A stretch of DNA of 64,000 nt from Rutidosis leptorrhynchoides (lineage: Eukaryota > Streptophyta > Magnoliopsida > Asterales > Asteraceae): the NCBI RefSeq assembly GCF_046630445.1, contig NC_092341.1:288538001-288602000 (forward strand). Reading direction: 5' to 3'. The notes under the pieces are model-generated. The model saw only the letters and a program-made list of their open reading frames with translations, was not told where the DNA came from and made no database searches. This document shows, piece after piece, positions 53,618-64,000 of the stretch (position 1 is its first letter; each line of letters starts with the position of its first letter). A program made the translations under genes and the position numbers.

Positions 53618-55336
53618 CTGTTGATCATGTTTCCACCATTTTGTTTGAGAACTCCATTGTTGATAATACGAATAAGCTTTTCTAAAAATCTTTGAGCATT
53701 TGCAGATAAAGAAGACCCTATAACCAGGGCTTTGATACCAATAAAACTTGAAAGCTGGAATTGGGTGTTTAGGAAATAGAGATGAACAAGAATATTACAA
53801 CAAAAATTATGTATTCAATAATATGTATTGATTGGATGATTAGATAATGAGATTTACAATGCTTAAATAGGAAAATTAAATAACTAGCACCTGAGTAATT
53901 GTCAACCTACATATGCGATTCATTCCCGAAAGATTACATACAGAATACTCATTACCTTAGAAGCGACATTGACGGAACTTGAACTTGTTCATTAAGAGGA
54001 CCGGGATCGCTAAATTATATTATTGAAGATTGAACTTGTTCATTAAGGGTCAATATCACTATTATATTTAATAATGTTACCTAAAAAATATATGAATATG
54101 AATGTAATAGCTCTTTGAGGTACCAACATTTTGACTTTTGAATCAGCTAAAATGAAATCCATACGAAATAGATATAACCAAAATAGTGAAAGCTCACTGA
54201 ATCTGTGATTTAGTTGTCACCGTTTTTATCATATATTTTTCATACGGACTCTGATTAAGTTGATTTAAAAGTCCAGACACTCGTAACTCAAAGTGCTACA
54301 AATTTCATTTTTGTTGGGATGGCCAAAGCCCCTCTCCGTGCCTTCACTAAGCTTCGCCCTTGCTAGCACATGAGAAATCATATATATCCGATGTAATGCC
54401 TATACGATAAAGTGGTAATCTCTGGTTATACAATTTACCTTAAACTATTTAATAATATTTTATTCAATATATATAAATAAATAATCAAACAGTGTTTAGT
54501 CAAATGATTGATATATAAAAGTTTTCACTATTCGTATGCAGCAGCCACCATCAACGGTGAATCACTCGACTTCAAATCTCTGCAAGAGTTAACATAAATC
54601 TCGCAGAATCAAGATTTCAACCCAAAAACAAACAATAGTAACATTCATAATGTTATGTTAACTTATGTTGCTTATTCTATATACTAAACAATCAAAAACA
54701 AAATCAATTTTACTTGTTTCACTTACAGATATAATCTATAGGCCATAAGAACTAGCACTGGACAGTTATCATATCGATAACAGTTGCACTCTAACAAAAT
54801 ATGCATTTGGGCATTAATGTACACCTAAAGCAATTGGAGTATTTACAGACTTGAATAAAAAGATATACAACTTTATTTAAGTTTGATCTAAGGATTGACA
54901 ACCATTTCACAACAAGTAGTCAAAGATCAAATCTAGAACCTTATTGCTCAGGTAACTCATTTGACATTGATTCCTTTTATACCCGTTTAACGAACCTAAT
55001 GAACAAAAACAACTCTGATTTTAAAACAACTTGTGTAGTTTTGTGAAACAAGTTGTTAGAAGAAAGGAAAGAAATGAAGAAAAGTAAACAGTCAAGAACT
55101 TTGATTGTTATTATTTGTATCTCATGAGTCATGATCAAGTAGACTGTAGATATAATATTCAAGAGTTTAGACATTCAATTAGGCTTTGTAAATGTTTTAT
55201 AAGACGTCGACTGTATGTTACATAACATTGATTTGAATATTCAGTATAAATAAACAAAAATATGTACACATGATTGTGATTCACTTGAAATATATACATG
55301 TATATGCGAACCTATAAAAATTTAACGAGTTCTTTG
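53618..55336. other. Intergenic DNA between repeat stack and gene island
   Basis: No convincing coding sequence. At 53716-53732 the minus strand reads TTGGTATCAAAGCCCTG, like a Ty1/copia primer-binding site, so 53618-53760 may be a copia leader remnant. At 54558-54586 a stretch ending CAAATCTCTGCAAG resembles 58498-58525 downstream of the neighbouring pseudogene; it probably marks the duplicated 3' flank. Confidence 0.4.
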
Positions 55337-57432
55337 TCATACTTGCCTGTGATTGTTGCGGAAAAGTATTAGGTAAGCAGGCTGTTCGGTAGAGAGATTA
55401 AACAGCTGCTTCACTAAGTATGTACATGTAGTAATGCTGAAAAAAATTAACATCACAAGATCAGTCAACTTATAGTCGATTCCCAAATATCTGGAACGAA
55501 TTAATTGAAAGAAACACATAAAATCCAAAATGAGAAGATGATTATTAAGTTTAATTGTATAAATACTTACCTCCCGAAACATACAAGAAAAAGTATCCAA
55601 ACAAAAGCACTAATCCAACTCGATTCCTTATATGCTACCCACACCTGAAAATCAAAAGTGGATTAATGTTTAGAGCTCATATCCCATTTTGATATATACT
55701 GGTTAATAGTAAAGTTACTATTACTTAAGATGTGTTCATAGGCTGGTAAACAATAAAGTAGTGACACAAGACAAAATCAAATGGCAAACTAAAGAAACAG
55801 TTATGTTGTTAAATAAAGTGTATTATAAAGTAGACAAAATATATCAGTTGAAGTATATAGACATACCGATAAAGCATAAACATTGATATAGAAGTCAATT
55901 AGTGTCGCAACGAGCCACCTGTGAGAACTCAAAGTTAAGATCTACGTTACATTGCATAGTGACACGTATTGGAAGTAAATACTGAAGAAACAGATGATCG
56001 AGTGTTTTATGGTGTCTATTTTAAGTTGAAATAGCATATGAATGAAACTTACGGTGTGTATAATTCAGCACGAAATGGAGATCCGGCAACAATAATCGTG
56101 TAAAGTAAAGTTCCTAACATCAGGAAGCCTAGCACAGAAAAGATTATCATTGAAGTTACAACAGAAGGTCCCTTGCTATGTTCCGTGACATCCTTATCGC
56201 TACATACAAAATTTTAAGAATAAAGAAAGATATATCAACATTTTAATAGGAAAAAAAAAAAACAGTACAAAGTTCTGCAAACACACATATTTATTGTCTT
56301 CCATATCACAAAAGATAGATATTGATAATTTTTGGATATCATCATATCATAAATCATACTGAAAAGTACGAGAAAGTTTATATGATTTATGTTAATGTTA
56401 TTAGCTCATGTTTTGTTACCTTTTCTCATGTCTTACCAATACAAAATACAGCGGATCCTTCGAGGATTCTTCAGGTGACAGCTTAAAAAACTGCATAACA
56501 ACGTACCCACATGTAGTGACACTGCACCAGAAAACAGAATACGCAATTAAGCAAGCTAATAAGCAATTTTTTCAGGACCAAAACTGATGAAAGCCAGTTT
56601 TTTCGGGACGGATAAGCAATGAACCAAAATGGTAGAGATACAATAAAGTATAAATCTAATACTCCCTCCGTCCCATAGTAAGTGTCGCGTTTGACTTTCT
56701 AAAGTCTTATTTTAAATTTTGACTTCAAATATTTTTCTTTATGTTATATAGTATTTCATGAAACTTTTATTAATAGATTCGGTTTTAAAATATGTTTTCA
56801 TTGATAGTTTCATCAAATTATATATCACACAAAAAAGAATATTTGAAGTAAAATTTATAAAAGTAAGACTTTGAAAAGTCAAACAGGACCGTTATTGTTA
56901 TGAGACGGAGTAAGTAATAAAATAAAAGTTAAAAAACTTAACTAATAATTACCTTCCAAAACAAATCAACAAAATCACCCAAACAGCGGCCATGATCCAA
57001 CTTGATTCCTTGTATACAACCCAAGCCTAAAGGCATATATATATACATAAATTTTTAACTTGAAAAACAATATATCCTTATAAAGTGGAAAATGAAGAAA
57101 TAAAGTGATACTTATGGATAAATAAATACCCCTATAACAGCAACATTGATGTAAAAATCTATGAGTAATTCTGCCATCCATCTGCAACAAATTTTGAATA
57201 TTCAAAATAACTAAATAAATAACAACTTAGAATGTTGACACAGATTAAATTATTTGAGCTAATTTATGAATCAACAATTAGTAGTCCATGAACAATTATA
57301 TAAATACCTAGTGAGTAGCTGTATACGAAAAGGGAGTCCGTCGGTGGCGATTGTGTAAACAAGGACCGCCACCATCACACAACCTAATACACTCATCGAC
57401 GTCCTCACACTAACTCCGATCATCACGGCCAT
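55337..57432 (-). CDS. DUF1475-like membrane protein with two tandem halves (eight exons)
   Basis: Exons on the minus strand: 57308-57432, 57130-57181, 56953-57026, 56420-56521, 56053-56199, 55867-55918, 55571-55644, 55337-55436. All introns are GT-AG and phases match, giving 241 residues, close to the roughly 250 usual for DUF1475 (Pfam PF07343, plant proteins of unknown function). Residues 1-117 and 118-241 are two related halves. Each has a hydrophobic helix ending in a short loop (TDGLPFR; VAGSPFR), a helix with LIDFYINV, the signature VVYKESSWI/VAYKESSWI leading into a helix, and a last helix starting SVTTC/SITTC. This predicts about eight membrane segments. Exon sizes repeat too (125/52/74/102 and 147/52/74/100). 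Function is unknown. The start chosen is the first ATG after an untranslated GAA repeat (57507-57530). Confidence 0.85.
56662..56911. mobile_element. Stowaway-like MITE in intron 3
   Basis: Starts CTCCCTCCGTCCCA and ends TGAGACGGAG, inverted ends flanked by TA on both sides (56660-56661 and 56912-56913). Inside each end GTTTGACTTT and its inverse recur. These are marks of Tc1/mariner-derived Stowaway elements. 250 bp; the right end lacks a few bases of the repeat. It lies wholly within intron 3 of the DUF1475-like gene. Confidence 0.85.
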
Positions 57433-58663
57433 TATTATATCTCCGGCAAACCTCCGTATCGTATGTGTTACTAATTTTGCTGGTTTTGTTATATTAACTA
57501 ATTAACGAAGAAGAAGAAGAAGAAGAAATTAGATTCGTTTTTATGAGGAAGGCAAACGTCCACGATTACACTCAAGCTGCCCGCCAAATAACAACTCATT
57601 TATTTACAGAAATTGCCTCTATACTTGTAATGAATTGTAACTTTAGTCCATTAGTTTTATTACGAAAAGTTTTAGCTAAAATTAATTTGTTATTATTATT
57701 TTTTCTATTGTTTAACAACAAGTACCCCTTGTTGATTATTTCCTCCCATATTAATTGTCCACATAAGTTTTAGAAACATAATCATTACATTATAATTTTT
57801 TTATGTACTTTACAGTTTTACGCCTAAATTTTTATCTATCTTTTGATTTTACATATATACTTTAGGGATATAAATGAACTTTACTTCTCTATTCTTATTA
57901 TATATATGAAAGTAGATAATTAATTTGAGAAATGTTAAAAAAAATACTAGACAATAGATATGGAACAGATAGAGTATCATTCTACATTTACCAAAATACT
58001 ATTCATAATTGGAAGATTGGTCTTTCTCAGCTTTTTCTAAAGTTGTCTTACAAGATGAAATCTTCCTATTGGTCGAGTTACTGTTCACAAGTGGTAATTT
58101 ATACTTAAACAACTCTTATATAAATAAAATGATAATAATAACTAAAAATATATATTTTATACTTCTATATTATCTATACTATCTAATAAAAGAGCATAAT
58201 ATAAGAGTTATTAATATATGTAGCATAATGATATTTAAATGACATAAAAACAAGCGGTCTTTTATTTTCAGCATATATATAGACTTTCAAGTCACATCTT
58301 ATTCTGCGGATGTGGTCAAAGACTTTCAAACAATAATCTTAAAAAACAAACATCACCTAAGTTTGAGGCGAGGTGCCCATATGACCTACGTGATATCACA
58401 CAACATCAAACATACTATACAATCCATAAAGGGAGAGTAATATTGGTGAACATATCAGTGACATCACATTTAGAGATTGTCTTGAACGCTTAGAAGTGGA
58501 TCACTCATATGCAAATCTCTGCAAGATTCAAATTATACCAAGTAAAAGTTACACAGCCAAATAGTAACCAAAAAATCACCTAAAATCATATATAATGCCG
58601 AAATAACCAATAACATTATAACGCATCTGATTATTTGTTTATACATTAATAAACCAATTACGG
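57433..58663. other. Intergenic DNA between the two DUF1475-like units
   Basis: Holds the 5' leader and presumed promoter of the intact gene. A GAAGAAGAAG repeat at 57507-57530 precedes its ATG; a weak TATATT lies near 57490. The rest is AT-rich. Short open frames at 57543-57773 and 58009-58242 (plus strand) have no motif. The stretch 58498-58525 matches the 3' flank of the intact gene. Confidence 0.5.
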
Positions 58664-60593
58664 TTAAAAAGTATTAGGGAAACAGGTTTGTCGAACTTGC
58701 CTATTACGGTTGAAAAGTATAAGGGAGACAGGCTGTTGAGGCGAAAGATAGTACAATTGTACTAGTGTGTACATACATGTAGCAACGCTGCCAAAATAAT
58801 GATTATATTAGCGAACTAGAAGATGCATTGCATTATATGTAATCGCACCTACATATAGTATCCATAAATTTTATACTTCGAGACAAGGAAAAATTACTCC
58901 TAACATGCCACATGAACCACACCGGTGTGACTATATGTGCATCTCGATATTCAGTGTAACCATATTAAGTAAGAAGATGATGGCTTTGTTTCTTTAAGTA
59001 CTTCTTACCTACTAAAACATGCAATTAAAAGTATCCAAAATACCGCACTAATCCAACTTGATTCCTTATATGCTACCCACACCTAAAAAGCATTAGAGAC
59101 TGACATGTTTTATAAACACTAATTATAAATAATCGTATCTTTGTATACCAAATCAAATTATCTTTATTAAGCAAAAAAAAAAAAAAGGAAATATACATCC
59201 ACCAAAGTCAGTATATAATGAAAACGTACCGAGAAAATCACAACGTGGATAGAGATGTCAGTTAGACACATTATCATGCACCTGTGATATTTTTTAAAGA
59301 CACCTTTACATATCAATTTATAGAAAAATATAGAAACTGACATTCAAAATATGACTTTTATAAAGTTATAAATAGTAAAATTACGAAGAGAGTAATTTCG
59401 CCCGAAATGGTAATCCGTCAACGACAAGAGCATAAATCGACAATCCTAGCACGAAGCTGCCTAATACAACAACTAATACTCTTGCTGTTACAACAGATAC
59501 TCCTATCATGGGCCCCGTAACATCCCTATACAACATATACATGCAAACATAATCAGAAATATACTTAGTATACTTACTCTGAAGGGTCAATCCAAGGTCG
59601 TTTAAAACTTTAAATATTTGTACCTTTTCTGATGTCTAGCAAGAACAAAGTACAAGGGATCTTTTGGAAGATTCTTCATGTGTCAACTTGAACAACAGTA
59701 TAAGAATGTATCCTCATGTAGCAACACTGTGGAAGAAAAGAAAATTTGACTTTTAAGTTTTATAGAGATTAGAGTTTACAAGTGTGGTATACACTTCTAA
59801 TAATAAATAAAATAATAATGAATAAAATGTAGATAATTACCTTCCTACCAAGAACAGAAGAAATCCAAAAAGAAGACCAAGGATCCAGCTTGATTCTTTG
59901 TACGTAAACCATGCCTTAAGACAACCCACACAACTCTATTTAATTCAACAAGTACAAAAAACAGACCGACTTGCGAAAAAACAGAGCGACTTGCACTTCG
60001 TTAAGAAATAACCCATCACACAGCTCATAATTACGTAAGATCTAAGTTTGTGAATAGAGTTTAAGTGTAAAAAATTTAGGCTTGTGATGAAATGTTGTTT
60101 CATACCCCTATAAGAGTAATATCTAAGAGAAGATCTGCAATTGCCGCTTGCATCCATCTACAAAAAATGTGACAACAAACTTATTCAGGCATAAAAAAAT
60201 TTTAAAATAAACGTTGACCTTAAAATGGTAATTAACATAACTACTATATATAAGCTTATGTTAGATTCCACTATAAAATCAAGTGGTTATAGGTGAAGTA
60301 GTCTATTAACTTATAAATTGACAACGTGTTCATTCATATTTCAATTTGAAATGTGAATTTGCATCCAACATTTCCATGGCTAACATGAGAAATAAATTGC
60401 CAAACTAAATACATATTGTAAAATATCCGAGTTAAAATACATCAATAAAACATGTATATATTATTTACTTTGTGCGTGGATCGAAACATGTAGACACACG
60501 ATCAATGACCACTTCATTATAAAGTGCAGCAGCCATGAGACATGCAAATATAGGGAGCAAAATCTTGAATGTCATCACTACAAGAGTCCCCAT
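58664..60593 (-). pseudogene. Tandem copy of the DUF1475-like gene, exon 4 damaged
   Basis: Eight exon-like blocks on the minus strand: 60469-60593, 60106-60157, 59841-59914, 59624-59726, 59385-59525, 59230-59281, 59009-59082, 58664-58787. Sizes are 125/52/74/103 and 141/52/74/124, almost those of the neighbour, with GT-AG borders. Signatures are kept (AWFTYKESSWI, VDGLPFRAKLL, VWVAYKESSWI, SVATC). Exon 4 has TGA where the neighbour has the cysteine codon of SVTTC, and one extra base, so the full protein cannot be made. Exon 8 runs on because a segment of about 50 bases is duplicated. The second half is open from an ATG in exon 5 (MIGVSVVTARV) and could be a shorter gene, but I see no evidence of its own promoter. 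Confidence 0.75.
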
Positions 60594-61854
60594 GTTTGCT
60601 TAGATACCGATGTTTGTACGTGCAGGGAAGAAATGAGTGCGAGGAAAGCTAGAGAGGAAAATGATGAATATTACTGTATAATATAGCATTTATTTGAAAC
60701 TAATCAATAGTTCTTGAGTATTTTATTGCTAATTTAATAATCTGCCCAGTGTTGAGATCATTTGAGTGAAAAACAATTCTATATAATGATCATTACAGGT
60801 AAGAACATCTCCAAAAAAAATCATTGAATGTTATATCAGATGTAGATGTATGGGAACTTGCATAAATAAAATAAGTTAGATTATAGTTATAGTGATAGTT
60901 ATAACAAATTAAGAATATAATAATCATTGGGCGAGGTTCATGACATGTTGACTAAATAATATATTTGTGTTATACACGATGCTTTGCTTTGAAATCAACA
61001 ATTAGGATGGTGTGTGATTCCTACTAAATAACATAATCACCATTGTTGAACGTGTAAATAATTTGACTTGCATTCTATTATTATTTAGTTTAAGTAATAA
61101 TCTTCTCAAATAAACATGATTTCATGAGAACACATCTCATTTATACATTAGCTCTTATTGTATAGACTAATATGGGTCCATGTATATTTTTTCTCGGTAA
61201 GTTTTTAATGTCCGTTTTGAATAACTTGCAGAATGGTCAGTTTTTAATGTCTGTTTTTAATATTTATATGGGGTCCATGATTTCATGAGAACACATCCAA
61301 CCATCAACGGTTCCATATCCATTATCATTAAAGAAGTCGGCTTTGAACCTACTATCCAAGAATGGTCGGTTTGACTTTTAAAGTCAAACTTCACAATTAG
61401 TCATTAACTAATGTCATAGTCTTAGTTAGCGAAATTATATCTAGTTTAGTAGTTTAAACCTCATTCAATTTCAACACATCTAATTGCACTTGTTTAACTA
61501 ATCAAATTCATAATTATCATCTTTATATCCAAATCCCTCTTTTACATATCAACCTCATTTACCAAACTTCATTTCATCATTTTTGTTCATTTTCACCTTT
61601 AAACTAATGAATTTCCATCAATTTAACCAAAATCATAACTTTAGCAATTGACGCAGTTCCTGCACAATTCCCCTTTTGTTTGACTTTCATACAAACTTCA
61701 ACTAGCTTGTTTCAATACAATTTATAACATTAATACAAGAAAATTCATGATTTAACCGAGTTAGTACATCCCAATTTCATCAAAATAATTCATAATCTGT
61801 ACTTTCACAGTTTCACACAATCTCTACGCAATTAGTTCCCTTTCTTATTCTATA
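60594..61854. other. Intergenic DNA upstream of the damaged copy
   Basis: No coding sequence recognised. A 21-bp direct repeat beginning ATGATTTCATGAGAACACAT occurs at 61117-61137 and 61277-61297. The sequence is AT-rich and ends at the insertion point of the copia element (CTATA at 61850-61854). Confidence 0.5.
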
Positions 61855-62833
61855 TGTTGGAGTATGATACAAATTCAAAGCGAGCGGAAGCATTTTTAAA
61901 ACTTTACAAAATCATACTCTTCCACGGATCATTGTACAAAACTTTAGCAAACAAAACAAAATTAACGAAATTAAACAAGAGAAGATTAGAATACAACCTT
62001 TGTAGCCTTTTGAAGATCGAATCTGAAAAACCCAAAGAAGAGTTCCTCTAAACGGTAGACACCCAAAGTTCCAACCTTATTTCAATCTATACCTTCTACT
62101 TAACGGATCTTTTCTTTTTCCTTATTTCCACCAAAACCGAACCCAATTATAGATCTCAAGTATTTTGGTTACTTGAAAAAGAGAAAGAGAAATATCATTT
62201 TGTATGTGTGTTTTTGTATCTCAAGTTTCTATATATATTTTCAATACCAAGACTTGTTATTATATAGAATAAAATTGATACATATAATACAAATATAAAG
62301 ATTTGGAAAGATTTTAAAAGATTTGCAAAATCAAATCTTTATATAAAATAAGATTTACAAATCAAATCAAATCTTATTTATATCAAATCAAATCTTATAT
62401 ATTATATAAAATATGATTATAGTACAAATCTTTATATAAAATAAGATTTACAAATCAAATCAAATCTTATTTATATCAAATCAAATCTTATATATTATAT
62501 AAAATATGATTATAGTACAAATCTTTATATAAAATAAGATTTATAAATCAAATCAAATCTTATTTATATCAAATCAAATCTTATATATTTAGATTTGTAA
62601 GTATATGTACACACATAAAAAAACTTACTTAATTTATTAAACCATTAACTAATGATTAATAAATTAATTTCCGATTAGAAGGTATATCAAACAATTTACG
62701 ATTGGCCTTTGTGTGTGACCGAATAGGATAAATGGACTTTTATTATTTAATGTCATGGGCATATCTTTGGAATATATGTACCACGGTCAAACCACGATCG
62801 AACCGTAGCCAACCCGAGAACATATTTCTAACA
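61855..62833 (-). mobile_element. 3' LTR of copia element
   Basis: 979 bp; plus-strand ends TGTTGGAGTATG and TTTCTAACA, so its own reading is TGTTAGAAATATG...CTCCAACA with TGTT(A/G)G-type inverted ends. It contains a 93-bp tandem repeat. A short open frame at 61854-62051 lies in the LTR and is not called a gene. Confidence 0.82.
62332..62590. repeat. 93-bp tandem repeat in copia LTR, nearly three copies
   Basis: Units start at 62332, 62425 and 62518 with CAAATCTTTATATAAAATAA and contain the smaller direct repeat ATCAAATCAAATCTTAT twice. Units are almost identical, so the expansion is recent. Confidence 0.85.
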
Positions 62834-62848
62834 GACTCCCACTTGCAC
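62834..62848 (-). other. Polypurine tract of copia element
   Basis: The minus strand reads GTGCAAGTGGGAGTC directly before the LTR start TGTTAG, the usual copia arrangement. Confidence 0.75.
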
Positions 62849-63665
62849 TGACATTAATAATATTGGTCTGTCTTAAAAGACACACCGTGTGTAACAACTA
62901 GTCTGCTACGTTACACTCCTATATTTTGATTTATATAAGTCATCCTTTTGTTCAAGATATCTATATGAACGTGTGACATGGTTAAGTGTCAATCATCATC
63001 ATTCAAGATTATGTTTCCCGATAGAGATTTGTGGTGATCAAATAGACTGCTATTGCATCAATTCAGTCGTAGCATGGCCATGCATTTAATGCAGCACAAA
63101 TCAACGAGGGGCCCATAGATATCGCTTCAACTTGCTATGAGAAGAAGGAACAAATTGCTTCAACTGTATAGACATCCACCACATCCCATATTGTACCTGA
63201 TCTGCACCCTTATGACTGGCATTCACGCACAGCGTTAAATACAGGTCAAAGTAGAATATAGTTTGTGTCAGGATTCCTCATACATATCCACTCTAGGATA
63301 AATGATATTGCCATCTTAGAGCTTACTTGTGACTTAAAACCATGAAGTAATGTCTAAGTGTGGTCATTCCAGAACCTTGAATCAACTATCAAGTTCCTCA
63401 TGAATGTAGTTTCATATAAGCCTATATTACTACACTTCATAGCAGCCTTAATTCAATTCTCTCTTCCTTAGAGAATGATCGACTGTGGAAGTTTATGAAA
63501 TAATATTCATTGGAAGTTAAAACATGCAAAATGAAACATGGCAATATACAATGAAATGATCGCATCGTGCGTATAATATAATCTCAATATATTAATCATC
63601 AGATCAATTGCAACATATATTATTGCCCAATGTTTAAAGTTTCAAACTTAACATAATAAATACAA
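62849..63665 (-). other. Non-coding 3' region of copia element
   Basis: About 0.8 kb between the pol stop and the polypurine tract. I see no ORF of note on either strand. Confidence 0.6.
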
Positions 63666-64000
63666 TCAAACTTTATCATCGATGACGCGAATGCCAATAG
63701 ACATGCTATGAGCATCATGCTTAGTCTGTGGCAAAGGCTTGGTGAAAGGATCAGCCAAGTTCTTAGTCGTGTCTACTCTACTTAATAATATGTCATTTTC
63801 TGCTACAAGTTGACGGATGTAATGGTACTTTCTGAGTATGTGCCGTGTGCGCTTTTGTGACCTCGGTTCTTGAGCCTAGACAACCGCACTCACATTGTCG
63901 CAGAAAATCTCAACAGGATCATGGATTGTAGGAACCACTCCTAGATCCCCGATGAATTTCTTTATCCACATGGCCTCTTTAGCAGCTTCATTTACTGCTA
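63666..64000 (-). pseudogene. Copia pol C-terminus (RNase H end, broken)
   Basis: Minus-strand translation shows AVNEAAKEAMWIKKFIGDLG, EIFCDNVSAV, RTRHILRKYHYIRQLV and NLADPFTKPLPQTKHDAHSM, the standard end of a Ty1/copia RNase H and pol tail. It is broken. Continues beyond the window. Confidence 0.82.

Larger units (their letters stand above)
61855..64000 (-). mobile_element. Ty1/copia retrotransposon, 3' part
   Basis: Minus-strand reading: end of RNase H (64000 down to 63666), about 0.8 kb non-coding, polypurine tract, 3' LTR (62833 down to 61855). The 5' part is right of the window. The visible pol end is broken (at least one break). Age cannot be judged with one LTR. Confidence 0.8.

Noticed and set aside
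61854-62051. 65-residue frame MLEYDTNSKRAEAF...
   Set aside because: It starts one base before the copia LTR and runs through it; no known family.

Overview
The window is nuclear DNA of a flowering plant. It contains split genes with GT-AG introns, Ty3/gypsy and Ty1/copia LTR retrotransposons stacked inside one another, a Stowaway-type MITE and many AT microsatellites. The LTR families resemble those I associate with Asteraceae; this is recall, not a search, and I hold it loosely. All coordinates and splice sites were read by eye.

Positions 1-53617 are one nested stack of retroelements. The oldest visible layer is part of an LTR (F, 51574-53617). It is interrupted by element C (44573-51573, minus strand). 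The F-box ORF of C is interrupted by element B (8642-44572, minus strand), a non-autonomous gag-only element. B was then hit four times: by an Athila-like element (1-8641, plus), by element 1 (11509-24740, minus, target duplication TAGAC), by a solo LTR (D, 25771-29374, target duplication TCTTG, inside B's gag) and by element 2 (32291-44537, plus, target duplication GTCCC, inside B's 5' LTR). A small gag-bearing LTR fragment (E, 48981 to about 50805) lies inside C's LTR.

Elements 1, 2 and C belong to one chromovirus family, probably Tekay/Del, with LTRs of about 3.3 kb. The family carries two unusual accessory ORFs between the primer-binding site and gag, both in sense: an acidic, low-complexity protein of about 200-220 residues, and a 227-residue F-box protein related to the plant At2g35280-like family. 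All three copies have them in the same order, and in the intact copies the F-box frame is open although gag-pol is broken. This looks like capture of a host F-box gene by a retrotransposon and is the most interesting thing here.

Positions 53618-61854 are a gene island. On the minus strand lies an intact eight-exon gene (55337-57432) for a 241-residue membrane protein made of two tandem DUF1475-like halves. The two halves repeat the same four-exon pattern. Upstream is a diverged tandem copy (58664-60593) with the same eight exons, but exon 4 has a stop codon and an extra base, so it is probably a pseudogene. A 250-bp Stowaway-like MITE sits in intron 3 of the intact gene.

The right end (61855-64000) is the 3' part of a minus-strand Ty1/copia element: the end of RNase H, a polypurine tract and a 979-bp LTR containing a 93-bp tandem repeat.
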